Origin: JBDKTH01 sp964558295
GTDB lineage: Bacteria > Planctomycetota > Planctomycetia > Pirellulales > Thermoguttaceae
NCBI GenBank assembly: GCA_964558295.1
Contig: CAZLDQ010000207.1
Coordinates: 1 to 10,145 of the forward strand
DNA: 10,145 bases
Reading direction: 5' to 3'
Under the pieces are notes generated by a model. That model was not told the DNA's origin, ran no database searches, and saw nothing but the letters and a program-made list of their open reading frames with translations. This document shows positions 1-5,287 of the stretch, in pieces; position 1 is the first letter of the stretch; the number at the start of each line of letters is the position of its first letter. Both the position numbers and the translations under genes were made by a program.

Positions 1-55
1 GACTGAGGGCCGTGGCAGCGGCGATCAGGCAGCGGAGGGGGCGGGGGGAGGTCAT
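1..55 (-). CDS. N-terminus of a secreted protein (partial, runs off window)
   Basis: Only the first 18 codons are present, reading MTSPRPLRCLIAAATALS from an ATG at 55-53. A positively charged start followed by an Ala/Leu-rich stretch looks like the beginning of a Sec signal peptide, so the product is probably exported. An AGGA-type ribosome binding sequence lies about eight bases upstream on the minus strand. Nothing can be said about function because the mature protein lies outside the window. The reading frame is open to the window edge, but so short a frame could be chance, hence the modest confidence. Confidence 0.45.
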   Translation of the reverse strand, partial: MTSPRPLRCLIAAATALS

Positions 56-80
56 GTCTGCATTCCTGTTGATGGGGTCT

Positions 81-109
81 GGCGATTTACGGAAGATTGG
101 TCAATCGCC
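81..109. repeat. Inverted repeat GGCGATT/AATCGCC
   Basis: GGCGATT at 81-87 is matched by AATCGCC at 103-109 with a 15-base loop. Inside it a second, competing dyad GATTG-gt-CAATC occupies 95-106. On the minus strand this would sit in the promoter or leader of the partial secreted-protein gene starting at 55. On the plus strand it is followed by a short T-rich TTGTTT, as in a weak terminator, but no plus-strand gene is visible upstream. The role is unknown. Confidence 0.4.
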
Positions 110-288
110 TTGTTTAGCAGGCGGTGGAAACTGCATTGAATGCACAAAGTGCGAGTTTTGCCGGGCGTGCGGAAAATGCCTGTTATGACTATCGTCGCGG
201 TCTGGCCGACAACTGCAGCGAAGTGACGTATTTTTGGGGGAGCGGAGCTGAGATTGGAAAGTCAGCGATTCTCAGGGCCCTGGAGGGC

Positions 289-360
289 AAGACAAACGAA
301 CCCCGCGGGCAGGCATCGAAGGCGACGCGATATACGCCGCTCGATACTTGTCCGCGGGGT
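289..360 (-). terminator. Probable intrinsic terminator of the 416-952 gene
   Basis: Bases 335-360 and 300-324 form a long imperfect inverted repeat of about 25 bases per arm, anchored by CCCCGCGG/CCGCGGGG, with a 10-base loop at 325-334. A few mismatches or wobble pairs interrupt it. On the minus strand the stem is followed by the U-rich run UUCGUUUGUCUU (complement of 289-300). It starts 56 bases after the stop of the secreted-protein gene at 416-952. The position, stem and U-rich tail all fit a rho-independent terminator; no comparable T run follows on the plus strand. Confidence 0.65.
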
Positions 361-415
361 TGAAGAACGGTTGGTGCAGTCTGTCAAGCGCAAGAGGAAG
401 GTTGTGTGACCTACC

Positions 416-952
416 TCAAGGGCTGACTGGCTCGTCGCGGTTGGCGTTATGAACGGCAACTGGGACTGCCACTGCAGTGGCGATGACCCCAGCCACGACC
501 CAGGGATGTGACAAGAAGCCGCCCACTCCCTGGAAGCCCATCTGGCCTCGGACTACGCCGTCGCCGCTTACGAGCATGACGCCCTGCTGAGCGGCGGGAG
601 GTGCTGTACGGGGGGACCACACGCGCACCACCCCTTGGCTGTCGGCTGTTGCCACTTGGTACACGCCGCCACGCAGCCCGCTGAAGGCGAACCGACCCGA
701 CTGGTCGGTGTTCGCTACCCCTAACTCTTGTTCGCCATTGCGGAGGGTGACGGGGGTGTTGGCTTTCGGAGAGCCCTGTGGGTTGACCACGAGCCCCTGG
801 AGAACGCCGCCATCGGCAAGGGCGACATCAACCACGGCCGGGCTGTTGGATGTCGGAGCCGCTGCCAGAAGCTGCGTGGGGAGGCATAGTCCGATCATCG
901 CCAGGACCGTCGCGAGTTGCCCGCTGAACTTAGTTACCCTCATTGTCGTCAT
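416..952 (-). CDS. Secreted protein with carboxypeptidase-regulatory-like domain
   Basis: A 178-residue protein. Residues 1-31 look like a signal peptide: Arg/Lys at 5 and 8, hydrophobic core around 12-29, likely cleavage after the LLAAA segment. Residues about 42-112 have the pattern of a carboxypeptidase-regulatory-like or CNA-B-type beta-sandwich: GxVLQGLVVNPQGSP, then PVTLRNG, then TDQSGRFAFSGLRGGVYQV. Residues 150-167 form a hydrophobic segment that could anchor the C-terminus, followed by a short charged tail. The function is probably structural or surface-related; no catalytic motif is visible. The start is uncertain. The ATG at 952 has AGGA only three bases away, and an in-frame ATG at 943 would place the same AGGA about twelve bases away. 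It appears to be a single-gene transcript ended by the hairpin at 289-360. Confidence 0.8.
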   Translation of the reverse strand: MTTMRVTKFSGQLATVLAMIGLCLPTQLLAAAPTSNSPAVVDVALADGGVLQGLVVNPQGSPKANTPVTLRNGEQELGVANTDQSGRFAFSGLRGGVYQVATADSQGVVRVWSPRTAPPAAQQGVMLVSGDGVVRGQMGFQGVGGFLSHPWVVAGVIATAVAVPVAVHNANRDEPVSP

Positions 953-1160
953 CCGTCCTAAATTGAGGTGAGTGGAATGCCACCCTGAATCAGTCCATGC
1001 TTTTCCAGTCGGTAGTACAGTCTTTAGGCGCGAAATGATCGTTGCCCGATTGGAAAGCGAGCAGTCTATCGATCGGATGGAGTCTGCGGCGAACTGAAGG
1101 AAAGAATGGACTTTGTGCGAATTTTTTTAGACTTCAGAGTACTCTTGCCTCTGGCGAGTG

Positions 1161-1961
1161 TTAACGGCTCCAGCTTTTGAAGTGTTGGCTGAATTGGCGA
1201 GGAAGGCTGGGAAGACGGCGGTGGAGGCGTTGACTGAGGTGACCGGGAGGTGTGCCCGACTGGATGTCGCCGAGAAAACGGATCAGTTCGTCGTGGGCGT
1301 CGGAGGAGCCATGAAAGATGAAGTGGACCCAAGCCCATGCTGCGCGGTATTCAGATTTGCCCATCTCGGAGAGATCGCGTTTGTTCTCTAGATTGTCGAG
1401 TTCAGGGGGGAAGCCAAAGCGGACGGCCCAGCGAACGCTGGAGAGGTGGGGGTTGTCAAAGGCTCTTGCTGCAGACGGAACTTCAAAATACTCGGCCAGC
1501 CCCTCGTCGAGCCAGAGAGGAACCATGGGCAAGGCGGCGTGCAGCAAGGCGTGTGTACACTCGTGCCGCAGATCGACCTCCATTTCGCGGCTGCGATAGG
1601 CGAACACCATTCCGGGGCCGCCCAGCTTAACATAGAGAGCACGGCGATAGGGGGCCTCCGGTAGGTGCTGGGCAAGGTAGTTGCGGTAGGTCGCTTGGTC
1701 GTGGAATAAGTAGATTTCGATCCGTTCTCGTGCCGGCGGGAGGTGGAGATATCGGGCCAGATCGTTCTGCAGTTGGGTCAAATCGGCAAACAGTCCTTCC
1801 ATGTCGGTCAAAGGAAAATCGGCATGGCAGACAAAGGGGCCTGCTACGCGGATATCTGCCCAGTCGCCAGCCAAGGCGTTGTGCGAGAGTGTGGAGATAG
1901 ACAACGGGAGCAGGCAAAGAAGAGGCAAGAGGCGGTTGGTGATGCAGGCAATGGCGTGCAT
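1161..1961 (-). CDS. Secreted DUF1570-like putative zinc metallopeptidase
   Basis: A 266-residue protein. Residues 1-31 are a clear signal peptide (hydrophobic LLPLLCLLPL core, ALA before the mature start GDW). The centre carries HECTH at 133-137, an HExxH zinc motif, and WLDEGLAEYFE at 150-160, in which E153 or E157 could be the third zinc ligand, as in gluzincin peptidases. The spacing and the surrounding HALLH...PLWLDEG pattern resemble the DUF1570 proteins common in planctomycetes. I infer a periplasmic or exported metallopeptidase-like protein; activity and substrate are unknown. The start is the ATG at 1961, overlapping the TAA stop of the upstream phosphoesterase gene (TAATG). The frame stays open further upstream to 2273, but that extension lies within the phosphoesterase gene and would remove the signal peptide from the N-terminus. 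There is no obvious Shine-Dalgarno site, consistent with translational coupling. No clear terminator follows. Confidence 0.82.
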   Translation of the reverse strand: MHAIACITNRLLPLLCLLPLSISTLSHNALAGDWADIRVAGPFVCHADFPLTDMEGLFADLTQLQNDLARYLHLPPARERIEIYLFHDQATYRNYLAQHLPEAPYRRALYVKLGGPGMVFAYRSREMEVDLRHECTHALLHAALPMVPLWLDEGLAEYFEVPSAARAFDNPHLSSVRWAVRFGFPPELDNLENKRDLSEMGKSEYRAAWAWVHFIFHGSSDAHDELIRFLGDIQSGTPPGHLSQRLHRRLPSLPRQFSQHFKSWSR

Positions 1962-1963
1962 TA
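1959..1963 (-). promoter_or_regulatory. TAATG stop/start overlap (translational coupling)
   Basis: On the minus strand TAA (1963-1961) ends the CpsB-like gene and ATG (1961-1959) starts the DUF1570-like gene, sharing one A. No purine-rich ribosome binding site precedes the ATG, so re-initiation by ribosomes finishing the upstream gene is the likely way the second gene is translated. This also fixes the downstream start codon. Confidence 0.7.
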
Positions 1964-2761
1964 GGCGACTCGGCGTCGTCGGAACCAATCGATGAGGTGC
2001 CAGCGTTTTGGGGGGAGCACGCCGGGGGAAATGCTTTGGCCTGCGGCGACGCGAGCTGGATTGTTCGTGCAGAGGTCCAAGGCCTGGGACTTCCCGATCA
2101 ACTGAGTCAATCGTTCGAAGACGCGTCGCATTAGCGGGCGCCGCGCGGTGGGGCTGTGGGCATCGGTAGCAACAAAGTGGACCAACCCCTCGCGGACCAT
2201 CCATTCGGCAAACGCCTGGCTTTGCGGGCCAAATGTGCCCATCAGGCTTCCCGCGGTGACTTGCAGCAAGCAACCGTTGGCCACCAGCGGTTCGAGGACG
2301 CGGGGTTGTGCGAGGATGCCCAGATTTCGCTCGGGGTGGGAGAGGATCCCTGTCAGGCCGGCCGCCGCCAACTCGCCAAGAAGACGATCTAGGGGAAGAT
2401 AGAGTTCATGGGGAAGCTCCAATAGGACGTGCCGGCCGCGGTCGCCTAGAGTGAGGACGTCTCCGGTCAGCGTGCGCCGCACCAAATCGGGCTCGATCCG
2501 CACGTCGGCGCCAGGCAGCACATGGAGCGGGATGTCCTGCTCGTTGAGGACTTGCTGGAATTCCTTGCAACGGCGTCGGATCTGGTCGCCACCGTTGGAG
2601 CCGAAATTGCCAAGTTGGTGCGGGGTCGCAATGATCGTGGTGATCCCGTCGGCCACTGCAATTCGTGCCATGGCCAGGGCGTCATGGCAGGTCGACGCCC
2701 CGTCGTCGATGTTGGGCAGAAGGTGGCAGTGGATGTCGGTGAATTGCAGGGGAGGGGACAC
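1961..2761 (-). CDS. CpsB/YwqE-like PHP-domain phosphoesterase (putative tyrosine phosphatase)
   Basis: A 266-residue protein, close to the roughly 250 residues usual for the CpsB/CapC/YwqE family of metal-dependent protein-tyrosine phosphatases. The PHP motifs appear in order: DIHCHLLPNIDDG (D9, H11, H13, D19-D20), ATPH (H48), PGADVRIE (85-90, with D86 where relatives often have Glu), LELP (115-117), SHPERN (H142) and ATDAHS (D200, H202). In characterised members these residues bind the metal cluster. Such enzymes usually dephosphorylate tyrosine kinases that control capsule or exopolysaccharide export. No kinase or polysaccharide gene is visible here, so that role is only inferred. The start is GTG at 2761, preceded by AAAGGA about seven bases upstream. 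It overlaps the next gene by one base. A cytoplasmic location is expected, since there is no signal peptide. Confidence 0.85.
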   Translation of the reverse strand: MSPPLQFTDIHCHLLPNIDDGASTCHDALAMARIAVADGITTIIATPHQLGNFGSNGGDQIRRRCKEFQQVLNEQDIPLHVLPGADVRIEPDLVRRTLTGDVLTLGDRGRHVLLELPHELYLPLDRLLGELAAAGLTGILSHPERNLGILAQPRVLEPLVANGCLLQVTAGSLMGTFGPQSQAFAEWMVREGLVHFVATDAHSPTARRPLMRRVFERLTQLIGKSQALDLCTNNPARVAAGQSISPGVLPPKRWHLIDWFRRRRVA

Positions 2762-2809
2762 TGCGAGTCCTTTCGCCGTCTAGGGAGGTTCGTCCTCGGC
2801 CGAAGGATT

Positions 2810-3103
2810 CTACGGTCTGGTTGACGTGTCTGGGGGAGGGTTGGTCGCTTGCATTGCTTTCAGACGCATGGCCGCGCAGTGCTGGGCGGCATAGGAAGGG
2901 CCGATGGGTTGCGCGTGAGGAGAAACGTGTTTCACCGGCGGTTTGATCTGTTGTCCCAGGGTCAAGAACCACCAGACCGAAAACTTGTGGTAGCAATGAT
3001 GGCACCGCATCGGGGTGCGAAGTAATGCCGCTAAGAGGAGGCCTTTCCATCCTGAGATGGGATTAATGTAAGCCTTTTCGGTCCAGCAGCGAGGGCACTT
3101 CAT
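2810..3103 (-). CDS. Small zinc-ribbon protein
   Basis: A 97-residue protein with two CxxC knuckles, C3-P-R-C6 and C34-H-H-C37, separated by 27 residues, which is the layout of a zinc ribbon. The stretch between (GWKGLLLAALLRTPMRC) and the following KFSVWWFLTLG resemble the short proteins often seen in planctomycetes, in which a zinc ribbon precedes a hydrophobic patch. The Pro/His/Ala-rich C-terminal half has no visible motif. I chose the ATG at 3103 because it puts MKCPRC at the N-terminus and has a G-rich AAGGGGGG about ten bases upstream; the frame extends to 3178 but without such support. The gap to the CpsB-like gene is 48 bases, so the two may be co-transcribed. The function is unknown. 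Confidence 0.65.
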   Translation of the reverse strand: MKCPRCWTEKAYINPISGWKGLLLAALLRTPMRCHHCYHKFSVWWFLTLGQQIKPPVKHVSPHAQPIGPSYAAQHCAAMRLKAMQATNPPPDTSTRP

Positions 3104-3350
3104 AGGAACGGGACCCCCCTTGATAGTTGGTTGTCTGGTGTGGCATGGCCCCTCGATGGCAGGGAGAGCCCTGGCCACTCAATGGTCGATCTTGAACGGT
3201 TGTACGGATTTTGCGTTCTCGTCCGGTCGAAGAGACGTCTTGTTTATCCCTCTGCAACGGGTGGAGATGCCGAAGGCCACAAGCGAGGGGCAAAACCCGA
3301 GCAAGAGTTGAGAGGGTAAAGATGTGGTCGGTGGGCGTCAAGATCAGTGC

Positions 3351-3355
3351 GGAGG
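3351..3355 (+). promoter_or_regulatory. Shine-Dalgarno site fixing the 3363 start
   Basis: GGAGG lies seven bases before the ATG at 3363 and selects this start over the upstream in-frame codon at 3324. The shorter protein then begins directly with a signal peptide. Confidence 0.7.
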
Positions 3356-3362
3356 CAACCAA

Positions 3363-3872
3363 ATGGTTCGACGCCGCGGTGTATTTCGTCTCGCTATCCT
3401 GGCGATTTGGGGTTTGGTTGTTGACTATCCGTCGGTTGGTTTGGCTCAGGTCTGGGCGCATGGGATTTCGCCCCTACGGGGGCCGAATTGGCGGGAAGGA
3501 TTGGATCCGATGCCTTCGCGGCCAAGTCTGTCGCTTCCGCGGTTTGCCCCCCAGAGTATCTTGCCCGAGCCGATACAACATGAGACGATCGCCAAGGACA
3601 ATTTCACACATGAGAATCTTCGACCATCGCCACTGGAGAATCAGATCCTCAAGATGGATGCGATCGTCAAGGAGAAGATTCTTCCCGAGCAGTTGCCGCG
3701 AACGATCGAGGGACTGCGAAAATTGGCGAGCGCTCCACGGTCGACCTGGGAAACCTTTGGCTCAACGATCTTTCTGCCGGCCATGCCCCTGTCCCACACC
3801 CTGCGTTATCGGGACAAAATGAACGCTGGGGACATGGTGAAGCCGCATGAGCGCCGTGCGTTAGGTTGGTGA
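3363..3872 (+). CDS. Secreted protein of unknown function
   Basis: A 169-residue protein I do not recognise. It starts MVRRRGVFRLAILAIWGL and continues to SVGLAQ around residue 29, a typical signal peptide with three arginines, a hydrophobic core and a small-residue cleavage site, so the mature protein is probably periplasmic or exported. The mature part is Pro/Arg-rich at first, then amphipathic (LENQILKMDAIVKEKIL, about residues 90-107, looks helical). No cysteine pair, catalytic motif or membrane segment is visible. The start is set by the GGAGG at 3351. The gene is divergent from the zinc-ribbon gene, and its last 12 bases overlap the 3' end of the NUDIX gene on the other strand. A longer Arg/Cys-rich frame covering 3211-3822 is a shadow. 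Confidence 0.7.
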   Translation: MVRRRGVFRLAILAIWGLVVDYPSVGLAQVWAHGISPLRGPNWREGLDPMPSRPSLSLPRFAPQSILPEPIQHETIAKDNFTHENLRPSPLENQILKMDAIVKEKILPEQLPRTIEGLRKLASAPRSTWETFGSTIFLPAMPLSHTLRYRDKMNAGDMVKPHERRALGW

Positions 3873-4301
3873 TTGGGAGGAGAGACGCCGCACGGCTTCG
3901 CCGAGAAGTAGGCGGAGTTCACTCCGGTGGATGAGTTGACGGGCCTCGGTCGCCTGGCACCAGATCCGGTCACGCAGGGCGGCTTCTTCCCACTGGCTAT
4001 CGGCCTGAGTGACGTGCATCAAGTAGACGGTAACGGTCAGTGAGGTGCCCCATTTGTGGTAGCGGTATTGGCCCAATGGCTCGCCCTCGATCTGGCCGTG
4101 CAAGCCCGCTTCCTCGCGGGCTTCTTTGAGGGCCGTCTGGACGGGCGTTTCTCCCGGGTCGATGATTCCTTTGGGGACGCCCCAGTTGCCGTTGCGAACC
4201 GACGTGATCAGGCAGAACTCCGCCGTCCCGTTGCGGAGACGGTATGGAATGACAGCAGCCTGCAAGATGGGGCGTTTTCCTCCGGAAGCCATGGGGGCCA
4301 T
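3861..4301 (-). CDS. NUDIX hydrolase
   Basis: A 146-residue single-domain protein of ordinary NUDIX length. The Nudix box lies at residues 45-67 (G45, E51, K59-E60, E63-E64, G66-L67) and matches GX5EX7REUXEEXGU except that Lys replaces the Arg. E60, E63 and E64 are the expected metal ligands. The preceding NWGVPKG and the strand QAAVIPYRL are typical of the fold. These enzymes hydrolyse nucleoside diphosphates linked to another group; the overall look resembles the diadenosine polyphosphate or diphosphoinositol hydrolase branch, but the substrate cannot be set from sequence. The start is the ATG at 4301. An ATG three codons later (4292) is equally possible, and neither has a strong ribosome binding site. 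The gene is divergent from the membrane protein at 4421 and overlaps the convergent gene at 3872 by 12 bases. Confidence 0.9.
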   Translation of the reverse strand: MAPMASGGKRPILQAAVIPYRLRNGTAEFCLITSVRNGNWGVPKGIIDPGETPVQTALKEAREEAGLHGQIEGEPLGQYRYHKWGTSLTVTVYLMHVTQADSQWEEAALRDRIWCQATEARQLIHRSELRLLLGEAVRRLSSQSPT

Positions 4302-4407
4302 TGTACTGACGAAAGGCAGTCCCTAAAACCGGAGTTTATTGGGCGGTATATCGGTGCCACGAGTGGGCCAGGTTGTTGTTGGGGTGTGGTTTCAAGCCTC
4401 GCCGGCT

Positions 4408-4416
4408 AAAGGAGGG
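4408..4416 (+). promoter_or_regulatory. Strong Shine-Dalgarno site fixing the GTG start at 4421
   Basis: AAAGGAGGG lies four to five bases before GTG at 4421. This favours the GTG over the in-frame ATG at 4373, whose extra residues overlap this site. Confidence 0.7.
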
Positions 4417-4420
4417 ATTC

Positions 4421-4975
4421 GTGACTGATTGGCAAGAGGAGATTGGAGAGCGGGTTTGGCTCGTCCAGGTCGTGGTGGGGGGGCTGTTGGCGGGGTGTCT
4501 GGTGTTTTTGGGCGCGGCGACGCTGCTGGTCGAGTTCGGGATGACGCCGGCCAAGGCGGGCGAATCGATGGTTTTGACTTGGCTGGCTGTTGTGGTGGCT
4601 TTCGGGGCGGTTGGGGCTCGGCTACTTGTGCCTTCATTCATCATCGCCAGTAATCGCCAAGCCATCTTGCAGGGAACCGGTTCCTTGATGCAAGCCTCTT
4701 CGCGTGATGCGAGCGTGAACCAGTTTCTCCAACGCACCGGTGACGCCGGTCGGCTTTGGCTGGGCTTTTTGGCCAAGACGATTCTCAGCAGTGCGATCGT
4801 CGAGGGGGCGACCTTCTTCTGTCTGGTGGCCTATTGGGTGGATCAATCGCCGTTGAGTCTGGGATTGGCGATTGCGTTTTTGATCGGGCTAGCCTGTCAG
4901 TTTCCCACTCGCGCGGGAGTCATTCGGTGGGTCCAGGAGCAGCTGGATCTTCTTGCCCAGCTCAGGCAATTCTGA
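4421..4975 (+). CDS. Four-helix integral membrane protein of unknown function
   Basis: A 184-residue protein starting at GTG (read as Met) and continuing TDWQEEIGERVW. Hydrophobic segments at about 12-38, 48-75, 117-140 and 145-160 suggest two helical hairpins. A hydrophilic loop at about 76-113 (SNRQAILQGTG...SRDASVNQFLQRTGDAGR) separates them, and a charged C-terminal helix (VIRWVQEQLDLLAQLRQF) follows. The paired-hairpin layout is loosely like proteolipid-type membrane proteins, but I see no conserved acidic proton-binding residue in the helices and do not assign a family. The location is presumably the cytoplasmic membrane. The gene is divergent from the NUDIX gene with about 120 bases between the starts, and it appears to stand alone. 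Confidence 0.72.
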   Translation: MTDWQEEIGERVWLVQVVVGGLLAGCLVFLGAATLLVEFGMTPAKAGESMVLTWLAVVVAFGAVGARLLVPSFIIASNRQAILQGTGSLMQASSRDASVNQFLQRTGDAGRLWLGFLAKTILSSAIVEGATFFCLVAYWVDQSPLSLGLAIAFLIGLACQFPTRAGVIRWVQEQLDLLAQLRQF

Positions 4976-5287
4976 ACGCGGATCGGCGGCAAATTGTAAT
5001 ACCTCCAAAGCCCGACGGTTATTCGGTCCGATAGAGGGTAGGGGAGGGGACGCAGAGCAAGGAGGCTCATGCGGTGTCTACGGCCTTCTCTTGTGTGTGG
5101 CGAACTGCGTCTTCTGTGTGACGCTGGCCCGGCTCTTGCCGATCTTGCCTCCCTTTCCATCAGGAAACCGCCATTGACGAAGAGAGGGGAAGCCGTCTAT
5201 ATCTTCTCCCCCAAGTTGGGATTTTAGGCCAAGTCTGCACTCCGACATGAGGCGGGCTTCGCTAATTTGTGTAATTGACCAGTCTTC
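4976..5287 (+). other. 312-base intergenic region
   Basis: No convincing gene is present. The short open frames on both strands are Arg/Ser-rich and lack ribosome binding sites. The right-hand part carries the putative promoter at 5174-5203 and then an approximately 80-base leader for the hydrolase gene. I see no clear terminator for the membrane-protein gene. Confidence 0.5.
5174..5203 (+). promoter_or_regulatory. Putative sigma-70-type promoter for the lipoprotein hydrolase
   Basis: TTGACG (5174-5179, five of six bases of the -35 consensus) and TATATC (5198-5203, four of six of the -10) are 18 bases apart. Transcription would begin near 5210, giving a leader of about 78 bases before the ATG at 5288. 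Found by eye only. Confidence 0.42.

Larger units (their letters stand above)
56..415. other. Gene-free structured intergenic region
   Basis: I find no convincing gene in these 360 bases. The open frames on either strand have low-complexity or odd compositions and no good ribosome binding site. The stretch holds an inverted repeat at 81-109, a 6-base inverted repeat CTGAGA/TCTCAG at 248-253 and 270-275, and the long terminator hairpin at 289-360. It probably contains the promoter and 5' leader of the partial minus-strand gene plus the 3' end of the gene at 416-952. A small structured RNA cannot be excluded, but nothing here identifies one. Confidence 0.5.

Noticed and set aside
124..363. 79-codon plus-strand frame in the left intergenic region
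   Set aside because: It starts with GTG without a ribosome binding site, has no recognisable motif, and its 3' half lies in the terminator hairpin.
1118..1131. Run of T residues on the plus strand that might mark a terminator
   Set aside because: No stable stem precedes it on the plus strand, no plus-strand gene lies upstream, and on the minus strand it is an A run, which does not terminate transcription of the DUF1570-like gene.
1962..2273. Upstream extension of the DUF1570-like frame to an in-frame start at 2273
   Set aside because: The extension runs through the CpsB-like gene in another frame, has an odd Arg/Pro/His-rich composition and buries the signal peptide 104 residues in. The ATG at 1961 gives a clean signal peptide and a TAATG overlap.
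3211..3822. 203-codon plus-strand frame overlapping the secreted protein gene
   Set aside because: It is extremely Arg/Cys/Ser-rich, as expected of an out-of-frame shadow. The other frame has a good Shine-Dalgarno site and a signal peptide.
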